64,000 nucleotides of DNA from Parus major (Eukaryota; Chordata; Aves; Passeriformes; Paridae), in NCBI RefSeq assembly GCF_001522545.3, contig NC_031769.1:23855617-23919616 (forward strand), given 5' to 3'. The translations under genes and the position numbers were made by a program. Shown here in pieces: positions 39,601 through 51,399 of this stretch; positions within the stretch are counted from its first letter, which is position 1, and each line of letters opens with the position of its first letter. The notes beneath the pieces were generated by a model. That model saw only the letters and a program-made list of their open reading frames with translations, ran no database searches and was not told the origin of the DNA.

Positions 39601-42143
39601 CTCATAAGCCAAGCTAACCCTGAGAAAATTAACCATTTCTCATTAGGCAGAATAGTTCAGTTTTCATAGAGCTTTCCTGTTGATGTAAAATAGAAGAAAA
39701 CCACTGCTTCCCTTTAGTTTATTAAGGAAATCCTAAAATATGAGTTTCATGACAAAACTCCCTGTTCAAACAGAGTCTTCTGGGTTAATTCTGCATAAAT
39801 ATCAATAATGTTATTCCTCTTGTCCCAAACTCTTGTTTATGCCTTAACAAAGGGACTACAACCTTATGTGTTTCTCTTCAGTTGAGCTCTTCCCTGCAAT
39901 AGGGGCAGCAGTTCCAGCAATTTGGAAAGAGCTGAGAAATATGAGAGTCTGGAAACAAAGCAATAGTTCATCTGGGTAACCCCAGTCAGAAATCATCTGC
40001 AATGTGGCAACACTGAGATGCAGTGTAAGTTATGGATTTGGAAGTAGCTAAAGAAAATTAAATTAACTCAGAGAAAAGAAAAAAAGACACCTTTTGTGAA
40101 AGTTAAGATGCACATCTCTGCTGCAGTTTTCTTTTTCTTTTACCACTCAGACTCCACTGAAGATCCATTACCTGTACAGTGAGGCTGGAGTTTGCACAGG
40201 ATGGACAAACAAATCTTGTCCTGAGCTGATTATGAAGAACATACATGACACTTGAATTTTGAATCATGCACCTACCTACCTAAGTTAAATGCACTAACTT
40301 TTTCAAATAATAGAGTTTAGAATATTAGAATTTGCAAAGCTGAGTAAACTGATATGTCTGTATACACACAAAGATTGCAAATGTCTTTGGAGCTTGGACA
40401 CAGCTGATGCTGCTAATGCAAAGCAAGAGTTTGAGGGCCAATGAGAGCACAAAGTGTCTCAACATTTAAAATTAAGAGAGAAAAGCACAAGTATTTACAA
40501 TAGAAATTAATAAACTAAGGCTCATGTAACCTTTTCACATTCTGTGTTTGAATACAAATAGTTTCAAGCAGTAATTCCTAAAGGCATTTAAACTGAGGTG
40601 GAGTTTATAGACCAGTTCTGGAAGACATAAACACAGTTAGACTGTAATGCCAGGAGTACACAGCAGCTTTCAGAAAAGCTGAAAGCTGCCTCATCTAAAT
40701 GTCTTTCTGCTTCATGAGAGGGATATGGAGGAAGGCACATTTCACTTGCAACAAAAACTATTTACTTCATTTCATGAAAATGGTGTTATTTGATGGCTAA
40801 GAGAGAGTTTGGCACCAGGTAACTGATTAATCCACCATCTAAGTCTGCTAAGGTCATACAGTAAGAATGGATATGGTGATGTGCTCTCATAAAGGGTGAT
40901 CTCATTTAGGGTTTAACCAAATGAAACACAAACACTCTCGTGTTTGGGGGGAATGTAGGAGGCATGACCCCCCATTTCTTGTCTATAATAGCTTTATAAC
41001 AAAGAGACACCAGCCTCTGTGGTTTGAAACCTTTCAGAGAAACCTTCCAAAAGTGAAAGACCTTTTAAATGTTTGCTTAATTAGCCAGTCTGGACATTTT
41101 AAAAGAACTTTAGCCCTTTGTTGATTTGCTCCTTTTCCATTCAGTGAGACCTTTGGTACAAATAACTTTAGAAAAATCAATTTGGATATCAATTTGGATA
41201 ATCTATGAGGTGATGGTAGCCTGTAGTGCCAGCTCTGTGACCACTGCAGGGGAGGCTGAGCAGCTGCTGAACCAAACCTCCTGAGGCTATGCAGGCTACT
41301 TAGGCTGCAGCCCTAAATTATCCTGAAAGGGCATTACACTCTGGGCTATCCACACAGCTCATGCCCTTGAGCTTCACAACACAGCATTCCCTTTTATGTT
41401 CACCAGCTGTGGTCAGCTCAGAGCAGAGCAGTCTGCTCCTTCAGGATGTAACCCCACTCTGCACCACTACCTTTCCTGTAGGGCAATAGAGCCTCATTTC
41501 CACTAAAGACAGGGCTAAACTCCCAGCACTGTTCCTGAGACAAAACCTGTTGACTTCCTGTGGTGAATCCACTGAGACCAGATTCCAACACACTGTTACA
41601 TGAGTGGTGCCACAGAAATTTCACCAAGACCTCCTAGTTCTTTATCATTCTTTCTGTAATTTCTAAAATTATAAAAAAAATTGGAATAACCTTCAAATAT
41701 AGTATCATTTGTAAGACAGCAGACATTTGTACCTGGACTTTACATGTATTTGCACTGCAAGATCTTCTGTCCAGATCTTATCCATACACCCTACTGAGCA
41801 TCTTGTCACAGATAAAAAGCAATTTACGAATTAAAATAGTCTCCACCATATCTGTTTAGCACAATCAGACTAACTATTCTCATGTACAGCCTGCTCAGTT
41901 ATATGGATTCTGTAGACATGATCCTACTTTCCTCAGAGTCCCATAGATATAATACCTGTCAAGGCTTTTCCATTCAATTTTTGATACAGTCTAAGGCATA
42001 ACCTACTTTTCCCAAGAAAAATCCAGGACAAAAAAAAAAAAATCTGCAAACCATATAGGAAACAAAAAATATTTTAAATACACAGGCTCAGGACTGAAAA
42101 AATTATTAACAATTTAATGGATTCTATTAAGGCATCTGGTTTT
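33611..42143. other. Intergenic, no gene recognised
   Basis: About 8.5 kb of CpG-poor, AT-rich sequence. There are T runs near 34,604-34,616, a TTTA run at 36,956-36,968, and two adjacent copies of the 12-mer atcaatttggat at 41,176-41,199. No open frame beyond about 118 codons and no recognisable product. Old unrecognised repeats may be present. Confidence 0.5.
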
Positions 42144-42242
42144 ATTCTGTGATTCTTGGGGTTGTCTTGTGCAAGGCCAGCAGCTGGACTTTGATGATCC
42201 TTGTGGGGCACTTCCAGCACAGGATATTCCATGATTCTGTGA
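42144..42242 (+). mobile_element. CR1 3'-end fragment (plus orientation)
   Basis: A severely 5'-truncated CR1 copy consisting only of the 3' UTR end: attctgtgattcttggggt, then the ggactttgatgatccttgtg block, cttccagcacaggatattcc, and the terminal atgattctgtga. The terminal octamer-like repeat (ATTCTRTGA) marks the CR1 3' end and sets the orientation. Confidence 0.88.
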
Positions 42243-43250
42243 CTACATTTAAAGAACCCAGCTTTCTTTCAATATTGTGGGGGGGTTTTATTCACAAGTA
42301 TTTTGGAACCTATCAGGTCAGATCAAAGTATGTCTAATGCACTGTCTTGTCTCTGATGGTGACCAATAAAATACATTTTAAAGCAATACATATAAGAGGT
42401 GATATTTAAAAATAGTCTCACTGTCTTTAGCTTCTTATAGTGCAGGAACTACAAGCCTCAACTCTCACTTGCAATTTTCACTTTGTAGAATTTCAAGGAG
42501 TCCACTGATTTATTGCCTAATATTTCAAATATCCTAATAAAGTTTGACATGTGAAAATAACATGCTGTGAAGAAAAAAAAGTGGAGTACAGCACTACAAC
42601 AAGGCTGCTTAGCATCTCACAAGACTATGGAGGAGTACACCAAGGCAAGGATGAGCAACCTTTCCCAAAGAGAAGAAAATATTGTAGAATATGGAGAGCT
42701 GACACTCTTTATCTATTAGTGGTATTTATTAACAAGGAAAGTTAATACTAAGAAGGTATTTTGTGGTGAGGATTGCCAACAACATTTACCCAAATAGATT
42801 CACATCTGAAGCCCAAGAGACTTCAGGAAGGAGACACTTGCATCCTCCCTTCCTGCCTGCCCACTACATTTCCCCATAACATTGTAGCCCACTTCAGCAG
42901 AACTGATGGAAGAATCCACAAAGATATAAAGATTCTGCAAGTTTCATGAAACTAGCAGGTTAGCTAGAGGGAAAATACTAAAATCAGCATCTCCAAGAAG
43001 AAAAGGCTTCAGTGTGAGTCCAAAACTGTCCAGTTTGGTTTACCAGCTGGCTAATAAGTACAAATATGCTGGTCTGCTTGGGGTCAGCACTGACGTGGGC
43101 TGCTTTTGCCCAGCTGATAGCTGCAGAGTAGGAAGATTAGCCTAGTGAGAGGAGCAGGTATAGATGTAAGAGGGTGATCTAGGAGAAGGGAGAATCTGAG
43201 GTTTTTAGGATGTTTGTCACACATATTCTTCTGAAGGTGTGTGAGACGGT

Positions 43251-43321
43251 ATCACACAGAATCCCACACACAGAACATTCTGAGCTGGAAGGGACCACAA
43301 AGACCCTTGAGCCCAGCCCTT
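43251..43321 (-). mobile_element. CR1 3'-end fragment (minus orientation)
   Basis: The plus strand reads atcacacagaatcccacaca, then agaacattctgagctggaag, ggaccacaaagacccttgag and cccagccctt. This is the reverse complement of the CR1 3' end (tandem ATTCTGTGAT followed by the GGTCCCTTCCAACTC block). The CR1 part ends near 43,321; sequence beyond that does not follow the element. Confidence 0.7.
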
Positions 43322-46300
43322 CAGTGAAGAACTGTGACCTTGGCTTGGTTATGAGCACCATGCTCTGGCCAATCTGTTGCAAGGTCTGTGGGTTCCACCC
43401 CTGGTGCAATCACCCTGGGCTTTTTACAGAACCACATGTTGTTACAACAAACAACAGCCCATTCAACTGTATTAAGTGCTTTTAACAAAGCACAAACAGC
43501 TTTAAAAGTGTTTGTAGGGAGAAACAACACTCTACTCTGTCCCATTCATTAATTCTACCACTTAAAAATGGGAATGTTGTGTACAATTCTGGTGAACAGC
43601 AACCTGATATTCTCAGCCAAGACTTATATGAGTGGTTTCAGCTGTGGGGATTCCACCTTTGCCTCTGTGTGACAGAAAAATATGCCTTAATTCCTTGTAT
43701 TCAGATGCTATAACATTTTTCCCTAGTCTGCAGCAGTAGATTTATCTTTTCAGTGAATTGGAAAGAGAAAGTTGTGAGAAGGACATCCAAAATTAATCAA
43801 CACGTAAGGTTTCCTGTGCATTCTTCTCCAGAATGAGGGATTCTAACTCCATGTGAAGCAGAACAGAGATCTGTCTGCAGTTGCTGTAGGAGATGAAAGC
43901 ATTTCAGGATGACAATTGGTGAAATGTTTTAGTCATGGAAAAGCCTGGTCTGACCGGGCAATGTTGTTGCTGAATACAATTTAAATCTGTATGCTGCTTC
44001 ATTTTTCAAAGTAGGATTTAAATGCACTTGAAAATTACCCCCACAGCCTGTGGGAATTTAGTTGCTTCAGAAGTTGGTTTCAGTGATCTGCACTGTCTGA
44101 AACAAGTCTGTACTTGCACTGCTGCTTATTTTTTTACTGTCAGTGTGCATACCAAGTGAGATCCGTATAATGAACAATCAGGTTGAAGGTGCTTCCATTA
44201 CTGAGACAGATTTCTTTCCATTAAATTATGGATTATATGCTCTTTGTTGTAGATGAAAATTGCCACTTGATCTGCAAACTACCATTTATTATTATGCTAA
44301 TTGAAACTCAGGACATGAAGAAAAACATTCTTTTCCCACCTGCGGTAAACTGTTATAGTTGGGGGCTCTTTTAATGGTTTTGGTTTGTTTAGGTTTTTTT
44401 AATTCTAATTGTGCAGCAAACATTTTCAGTGGTTAATTTCAAGGCAAGGTACCAATAATTTGGCAGATTCCTCTAATATTACCTGTCTGATTTTGATTGC
44501 AATAGTAATTGTATCAAGCAATAATTAGAGCTTTATATGATACTGCCCACAACATTCCATGCAAAGACATATTCACACAGACCAAATACAACCCATGATC
44601 ATGTTTGCTTGCTTTCAACTGCTCCACTGATCTCTACTTTTTATGTTTTGCAGTGCATTCTTGATTTATGCACTTCTGAGTTATCGTTCCTAAGCTTGTT
44701 GAGAATGTAAAGGAATGGATCCTATCTCTACAAGTGATATTCATTGCATTTTTGTTTTATCTCATATAGAAAACTCTGAAAGTTCCCAGGAGCTGAGGCT
44801 CTGTAGATCTCAACTCCATAAAGGTGCAATGCAACCTTTTAATACTGTGATTTGATCCCCATTTCAGCAATTATATTCTAAATAACAGGTGGTACAAGCT
44901 TGGCATACCAGACCTCATGTCCACATCACGAACTTATTTACAGTCCATCTACACACATCCATTAATGTGTGTTCATTCAGAGAAATTATTCTCACCAGCA
45001 CTATTTTAATTTGCTTTACTAATATTTGCTGAGATTGATGAGTATCTTGAAGGACCACCTGGCTTTATTTCATTCTCGCCTTCTATTCTGAGAATTTTGA
45101 TTTCCTTGAGACAAAATTTTAAGGCTGGCAAATAGAACAGGGGAAAAAAAACTTAGATGGTTAAAGCTGAAATCTGAAAAAAAAAAAAAAAAAAGTTCAA
45201 AATTCTGTGATATGGATTAAATACTTGTGAGATATACAACTATAGTGAATATTGAATTATTGAAGTCAGTGTGAGTTTCCATTGAATTATCAGAATGAGA
45301 AGTGTGGAAGGATGTTTATAACAGACATGCAGGTTTATGGCTTTATTAAATGAATTAGAAGTGAAGTCCAAATGATCTTAAAAAATAAAGTTTTCAAATT
45401 AGCTTTCTGATGTAAAGTAAGTTAGCATATCAATAATTTCAATTATTTTATCGGATGAATTTCAGTGTCACAGAGCAATAGATTGAGTTGATAATGACAT
45501 GAAAAGAGGTCAATGCATCCTGAATTTATTTAAACATGATAAATTAGATTGTCTCCAGTAACAACCAGCTGAACCTTCTATCAATAGGTAAACTAGGCCT
45601 TTGTTCTGACTTCCTCAACCCCTAAATGTGTAACCTTTGAGAAAAAAAATAAGAAAAGAAAGAAAAAAAAAAAGAGAATATAATGATATGTATACTTTGG
45701 ATAACTTAAATACCACCCAGAAAGCTCACTGATTGCTTCTGTGGAAGTTAACCTCTCTAAAGAAGACTAACTAGACATCTCAGTTTTAGTAAAGCAGCCT
45801 TGAGTCATTCTTTTTTTTGCCTTTACTGATGTATAATTGAAGAAAATTTTCCATTAAATTTATCTACTAATCCCTCTAACATCACTTCCACAGGGGCTAC
45901 CTATCAGTTGCTTCTTTTTGAGAACTGATGACCATTAATCCTGCTAAGGATAATGGATGATGATTTATTTCAGACACGAGACAGCCACTGGGGAACAGAA
46001 ACTAAATGAAGCAGCAGCCATAGCTGTTCACATAGAACCTGTTTGTTTCCCATTAAAAGTCAGTTTGCTGGACTACTTCTCAAAAGCCACTTAAATAGAT
46101 TCTAAAAGAAGTGTCTTAAAATATTGAAGTATTAGAAGTCAATGGCTATGAGCTCTTTTCACAAAGAATGATGTTCCTTCTTCCTTAACATTTACTGGCA
46201 CCACATGGACTCCCTCTAAATTATGATCCCTGGAGCAGCCAAGTCATGACTCTGTGTGCCTGTGCCATGCTTTTACATCTATGAGTACTTTCAGTGTTAT

Positions 46301-46432
46301 ATAGGAACAGTAGGACAGGCCACAGGAGCCTTAACACACCTGGCCCTTCAACACTGGATACAGAGGTCTGCTGGAAGTTCCTTGCAGTATCTTGTCTCAC
46401 CACAGGATTTTTCTGTAAGAGCAGAGTACAAC

Positions 46433-46514
46433 CTTTTTTCTTTATTTCTTTTTTCTGGTTTTTCTTTTTTTGTTTGTTTGTTTATTCCTTTTTTTCTGTT
46501 TGTTTTTTTTTTTT
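46433..46514. repeat. T-rich low-complexity tract
   Basis: About 80 bp of almost pure T with G and C interruptions, including TTTG repeats. On the minus strand this is an A-rich tail-like tract, but no retroposon body is recognisable beside it. Confidence 0.85.
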
Positions 46515-47223
46515 AACTAAGCAGTCAAAAAGAAAATAGCAAACATGACACAATGAGATGCAGTGAGGGAGATATATGGTACCACTTCCATATTATCTTC
46601 ACTGACAATGTACTATTCTCCTTGTTTATGCACAATACTGACTAATGAAGCTAAGGTGTGAAGCCCAGAATCATAAACAATTCAATTAAAGATAGCTCTA
46701 AGGAATCTGATATGGCTACAGAGCAGACATCAAGCAAAAACTTTCCAAGATTCAGCTTAGTGTTGCATGAAATCATAGAGACCCTCCATATATCCATACA
46801 AAGGATATATAATCTACAAAAGGAAGATTGAAGCTGGATCACATCACTGAACCAGCCCCAGTTCTCATCCCACAGGGAAACCACTTCCCTTAGGCACCTT
46901 TGCTGCTCACCCACTGCTGCTGTATGGTGGGGCATGCGTCCCTCATGTGAACAAATGTGTGAAAGTTTGTTGGAACAGATGAAAATTAATTAATGACTTA
47001 CTTGTACCAACCACAAACACTGTTGCTCTCCCATTCACATCAGCTGAGGAGAACTTGGACCTGAGAGCACACCAAATGCAGCTGTCCACCCTGGGGTATG
47101 AGGTTTGGGGACAGCCTAAAAAGACGCAGATCTTTCTCCAAATTTTAGCATTGTTCTGTGTTTTCTTGTAGTAGGGTGCTGGCCAGACAGTATTAAATTG
47201 TTTGGCTGCATAATTGTTTGGTG

Positions 47224-47751
47224 CCTCTACTCCACTCTGGTGAGATCCCACCTTGACTCCTATATCCAGCTCTGGGGTGCCCAGCACAGGAAGGACATCA
47301 GCCTGCTGAAGTGAGTCCAGAGAAGGGCCACCAAGTTTATTAGAGGAATGGAGCACCTTTCCTATAAGGAAAGATGAAGAAATTTAGGGTTGTTCAGCCT
47401 GTAAAATAGAAGACTTTGGGGTGACCTAATTGTGACACTTCCAGTACCTGAAGGGAGCCTACAAGAAAGACAGAGAAAGAGGATTTACAAAGGCTTGTAG
47501 TGACAGGACAAGGGGAAATGGTATCAAACTGAAAGAGAGCATGTTACATGCTGAGAAAAAATTCTTTACTGTGAGGTTAGTGAGGCACTGGAACAAGTCC
47601 AGAGAAGTTGTGGATGCCCCATCTTTGGAAATGTTCAAGACCAGACTGACCGTTCAATCTGGTCTATTGAAAAGCATTCCACAGCAAGGGGATTGGAACT
47701 AGATGGTCTTTAAGGCCCCTTCCAGCCCAAACCATTCTATTATTCTATGAT
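47224..47751 (+). mobile_element. CR1 LINE fragment (plus orientation)
   Basis: The best-preserved CR1 copy. In order it shows the end of the RT ORF (actccactctggtgagatcc, tatccagctctggggtgccc, aggaaggacatcagcctgct), then gttgttcagcctg, agtacctgaagggagcctac, agtgacaggacaaggggaaa, and attctttactgtgagg. It finishes with ggaactagatggtctttaag, the cccaaaccattctatta block and attctatga. It is 5'-truncated, with small deletions against the consensus I remember and disrupted frames. The conserved 3' terminus fixes the plus orientation. Confidence 0.93.
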
Positions 47752-49569
47752 AATGGCCCAGTGATTGGCTCATAAGTTTTGAAACAGCATGCAGGGAAAA
47801 TGCTTCCCAGTGTACGCATTAAAAAGTTATAGTTTTCATTATTTTTCATCTGTATTCTAACAATTTTTCAAAATAATGAGAAATAAATCTGGTTATAATG
47901 AGAAATAAATTCCAGGTTGACATCACCTTGAAACTCCTCTCTTTTAAAGCCTGCCCTAACAGCAAATCTTGTAAAAGATAATTCTTTTTGTTATCATGAA
48001 AGTTTAAATCTAAATTGTGCCATAGGCATTACTGGCTTTAGTGTGAAATAGTTCCTTTAAAAAGGAATGATGCAAAGGGAAAAAGAATTCTTAGATGTTT
48101 ACTTCTTTAAGCTGGCTGATCAAATCAGTTCTGGTATGCTAATGGCTCCAAAAGCTTTCATGTTACTTGTATTACTTCAGAAATACTTGTACAAGTAATG
48201 ATATTTGCACACTAGCAACCATTTACCATAATTACATTTTATGGAAAAGGTATTTCTGAATTCATATTATAGAACCAAAGTTACTAGGCACTACTTTTTT
48301 AAAGAAATAGGTTTTTTTCTTTCCCCAAGTTTCTAAGATTATTTTTGCATGCTCAGATAGAGAAGATGAGCACTGTAGCCTGTCTTCACAACAGAAACTG
48401 TGGCAGTGCCTCTGTGATAGAGATACCTTGCAGGAAGATCAGCATAATAGGCCTTTGTCACTTACCCTAAAATCACTTGGGGGTGGCTTGAGTAACTGCT
48501 GATGCTAGAGGAAGAAGAGATTCCTCTCTTTACCCCTCATTTTTCCTTGAAATACGATGACAATAGAAGGTTGAAATTGAGGAAAATGGCCAAGGGCTCC
48601 ATAGGTTCCAAAGGCCAGGAACATATCATGGGAAAAAATCCGTATCAATGAATTATTCTTCTGCATCTCTTTCATTCTGTCCATATGCACCAATCCTGAA
48701 ATGGATGGAGTATACCGAGAATTTATCTCTTTGGAAGCCTGAGGAGTCTCACGCCATCTCAAATGTTTTTGTGTGTTGCTGAACTTCTGGTTCCAGGTCT
48801 CCCTCAGTCATTTGCATTATGGGAGACACGGTGATTGAAAATCCACATCTTTGCAGGGCTTTTCTGTTCTTTGGGTGGGAGCTTGTCCTCCCTGTGTGAA
48901 ACTTCATGGGTAAGATGGATGAGAACAGTGGCTCAGTTTTATTTGGTCAAGGCACATGTGTCTGCATCCTTGCACCTTCCACGTATTTCATTAATAGAAA
49001 ATGGCTATAATTTATTGAAAATGTGCATAAAATAGGTTTGTACATATGCATTTAGAACAGGTTTGTCTCAGAAGTCTCTAGTTACAATTATAATCCTTCA
49101 ATAACTGTTCTAGTGATGCATCAGAATCAAAATAAAGAAAAACTGCCTACAGAGTCAATGAGTGATTTCAGGGGAAAAGTTCAGAAAAAAAACAAACTGT
49201 TCACTGAAAGTGGTATCAGGAAATACTTGGACTTGAGCCACAGTGCTTTGGGTCTGTAATAAGACTACTTTATTACTTTAACTTGTTTGAAGCTCACTGA
49301 GTTATTTTAGGTATATGCTGGTATAAACTTTCAAATCATTATCTTCAGCATTCAGGTTAATTTAAAATCTTTCTTGGTCTCCATTCATATGAAAGATAAA
49401 CTGAAAGAATACTCATGTACCGTTTATGCCATACATACATACTTTTATTACAGTGCTTCAATCACATAATTCGTTGTGCTACCATTTTGTGGTCAGACAC
49501 CACACTTCGTTGGATCACCTTTTCCTAAAGCTGTGGATTTTCCTATCCAAACCACAGGCTTTTCCATTT
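47752..49569. other. Intergenic, upstream flank of the COL1A2 CpG island
   Basis: AT-rich DNA leading up to the island. It contains a 16-bp direct repeat (ataatgagaaataaat) within about 47,874-47,912 and the RUNX-type inverted repeat at 49,488-49,504. No gene is recognised. Confidence 0.5.
49488..49504. promoter_or_regulatory. Inverted pair of RUNX-type sites
   Basis: TGTGGT and ACCACA face each other across a 5-bp spacer (cagac), a perfect 6-bp inverted repeat. TGTGGT is the core recognised by RUNX proteins, and RUNX2 drives type I collagen genes in osteoblasts. The pair lies about 1.8 kb upstream of the predicted start, just outside the CpG island. A chance occurrence of a 12-base constraint in 49 kb is possible. 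Confidence 0.3.
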
Positions 49570-51009
49570 CGCCGGCACTCTTGATAGCGAGTATCAGTCC
49601 TGTCCGCGGAGGCAGCTTCAGGCAGGCTGTGCAGCCGGGAGCGGCTGGCTCGCCGGGACACGCGTGGATGCGTGGCACAGGGATGCTGCTTTCGGCGCTG
49701 GCAGTGCCCCTGAGACGCGACCCCTGTGTGGTCCCCGCTCAGGTGCACACCCATGACCCATCTTTCCCATGTTTTCTGCACACGTGCCCCCGACGGCAGC
49801 TGATAAATAGGGTCTGGATACACCCCCGGCACCTCCCCTAAGCCAGGCTGAGGGCGAGACGACCCTCTAGGCTGCGGGGCGGTCAGGAGGCGGTGCCGAG
49901 CCGCTGTCGGGAGCTCTCCCGGCGGCTGTCGCTGCTGTGCCTGGGCAGGGTCCGCCTGCTCGGCGACCCGCGCCTGGGGGAGGGAAGGGCAGCGAGGACG
50001 GGCGCTCCCCTCGCCTTTTCCGCCCCGAAGAGGTCCCCCCACCCTGAGGCGGGGCTCCTGTTTGTTCGCCGTTCCCTCTGCTCGGGACTCCCTTCGGCGA
50101 GCGGAGGGGGCCTGGGAGGGGGCGGCTGCCCGCCTTGGAAGAGCCCCTGGGCGGGGAGGCGGGCTGGCCGCGGCTGCCGCTTGGCCAGGCCGGAGGCACC
50201 ACGTCAGCTTCCCCCAGCCGCGGGGGCCGCGATGGGCCACCCCAAGTGACTGCAGCCCCGACCCCGGTCCCGGGGCACAGGAACGGCGGGGCAGCCGGCC
50301 CTCGGGGCACAGCGCGGGCAACTCCTCTCACACCCACCTCGGCCCCCCTCCTCCGCTAAGAGAGAAGCCGTCTGGCGGGCAGACGTGGCAAACAAGCCCG
50401 CCAGCTTTCCCTCAGATGGGTGGGCGGGTGGCCGTCGCGAAGGGGGGCTGCCGGGAGTGCCCATCCTCTCCCTGCGACCGGACAGTCCCGTTCAGCCGGC
50501 CGGGAGGCGGGGAGCGCTCGGGGCGGCGGCCGCGGGGCACCCCGGGCTCCCCTCGCACACACACACTGCCCGAGAGCCGCGGAGCCGGGAGGGCAGCCTG
50601 GCGTGGCTCTGCCCGAGCCCTGGACGGAGATGTGTCCCCGGGGAGAGCAAACAGCGAACGGGCTCCGCCGCGGCTGGGGCGCGCTGAGGAGCTGTCGGTG
50701 TCCCCGGCTCTCGCTGTCCGCGGGGAAACGCCGGGGGCGCGGGACCCGAGTGACCGGAGTGGGGTCGTGCTAGGGGGTCTGGGGAGAATGTCGCCTTTTG
50801 CTTTTGGTTGCAGTGGGACTGCGGAGAGAGGTTGAGCGGGGATCCAGCCTCCTCCCGGCTGCCCCGGCCGCTTCCCCGCGGGGCGGGAGGCGCCGCAGGC
50901 CCTGGACAGCTCCCGCTTTGAACGCCGTCGGGGCGCTGCCAGCCGGCTGCCCGGCCAGGCTCCCGGCCGCGCTCCCAGAAAAGCGGAGCGAGAGGGGCGT
51001 GGGACGGCT

Positions 51010-51062
51010 GAGGGGAAAAAAAAAAAAAAAAAAAAAAAAAGGGAAAAAAAGGAAAAAAAAAA
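51010..51062. promoter_or_regulatory. 53-nt uninterrupted purine tract in the promoter
   Basis: Every base from 51,010 to 51,062 is A or G, including a run of 25 adenines at 51,016-51,040, then GGG-A7-GG-A10. It lies about 205-260 bp upstream of the predicted start. Polypurine/polypyrimidine, S1-nuclease-sensitive sequence has been described in this part of chick and mouse alpha2(I) promoters. Such tracts exclude nucleosomes and can form triplexes. Its exact length in this assembly may be unreliable. Confidence 0.5.
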
Positions 51063-51126
51063 TACGAGACGACGAGTCAGATTTTCCTTCCGAAAGCCTC
51101 AGTGTCCACGTCCTCAAAGCATGGAA

Positions 51127-51131
51127 CCAAT
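51127..51131 (+). promoter_or_regulatory. CCAAT box, COL1A2 promoter
   Basis: CCAAT within ggaaccaattt, about 140 bp upstream of the predicted start. NF-Y/CBF binding to a CCAAT element is required for alpha2(I) promoter activity in mammals, where the element is reported closer, near -80. It is the only CCAAT on either strand between the purine tract and the TATA-like box. The block around it (cctcagtgtccacgtcctc upstream) looks conserved in style, but I cannot align it. Confidence 0.5.
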
Positions 51132-51196
51132 TTAGAGTCGCCGCCCCCCCGCCGCTGCCGCTGCCAGGGCTGCCGGGGAGGGCTGGAGACACGGGG

Positions 51197-51215
51197 CACG
51201 TGATGGCCTGGGCGG
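51197..51215. promoter_or_regulatory. CACGTG E-box and GC box
   Basis: A palindromic E-box CACGTG at 51,197-51,202 is followed by a GGGCGG Sp1-type box at 51,210-51,215. Both are within 40 bp upstream of the TATA-like box. Sp1 and bHLH factors are plausible binders; this is motif evidence only. Confidence 0.4.
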
Positions 51216-51234
51216 CGCCGGGACCCTCCTGCGG

Positions 51235-51240
51235 TATAAG
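51235..51240 (+). promoter_or_regulatory. TATA-like box and predicted COL1A2 start site
   Basis: TATAAG at 51,235-51,240 in a GC-rich context (ctgcggtataagtacgg). Vertebrate COL1A2 promoters have a TATA element at about -30, so transcription should begin near 51,265-51,272. That leaves a leader of about 125-130 nt before the AUG at 51,396. The leader (ggcagcaggtttctgctaag onward, ending in caccacaaggagtctgcatg) resembles the human COL1A2 5' UTR as I remember it, which supports the placement. Confidence 0.7.
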
Positions 51241-51376
51241 TACGGCGGAGCGGGGCTGGGTTAATTTAGCGTCCCTGGCAGCAGGTTTCTGCTAAGGTTG
51301 GAGTTACTCCTCGAGACTGTATGCCTGCGTCCCACAGGCGATAGCTAACCAACCGACTCGGCACCACAAGGAGTCT

Positions 51377-51399
51377 GCATGTCTTGCAACTAGACATGC
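51377..51399 (+). promoter_or_regulatory. Collagen 5' stem-loop with upstream ORF at the start codon
   Basis: GCATGTCT (51,377-51,384) pairs perfectly with AGACATGC (51,392-51,399) around a 7-nt loop, TGCAACT. The left arm contains an upstream ATG (51,379) that opens a 4-codon ORF, M-S-C-N, ending in TAG at 51,391-51,393. The right arm contains the true ATG at 51,396. This is the 5' stem-loop conserved in COL1A1, COL1A2 and COL3A1 mRNAs, which LARP6 binds to control translation. The upstream ATG has T at -3 (weak context) and the main ATG has G at -3, so leaky scanning is expected. Confidence 0.85.

Larger units (their letters stand above)
42243..47223. other. Intergenic apart from one CR1 fragment
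   Basis: AT-rich, CpG-poor sequence. It includes an 18-A run at 45,177-45,194, an A/AAAG-rich patch at 45,641-45,678 and the T-rich tract at 46,433-46,514. Apart from the CR1 piece at 43,251-43,321 no repeat family or gene is recognised. Confidence 0.5.

Noticed and set aside
47224..47751. CR1 copy as an active element
   Set aside because: It is 5'-truncated with broken frames and only the 3' end remains; it cannot encode a working reverse transcriptase.
49515..50321. 268-codon open frame on the minus strand in the CpG island
   Set aside because: Pro/Gly/Arg/Ser-rich composition typical of GC-rich promoters, with similar frames on the opposite strand. No known domain.
50062..50835. 257-codon open frame on the plus strand upstream of COL1A2
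   Set aside because: Also a CpG-island composition effect; no family resemblance and no link to exon 1.
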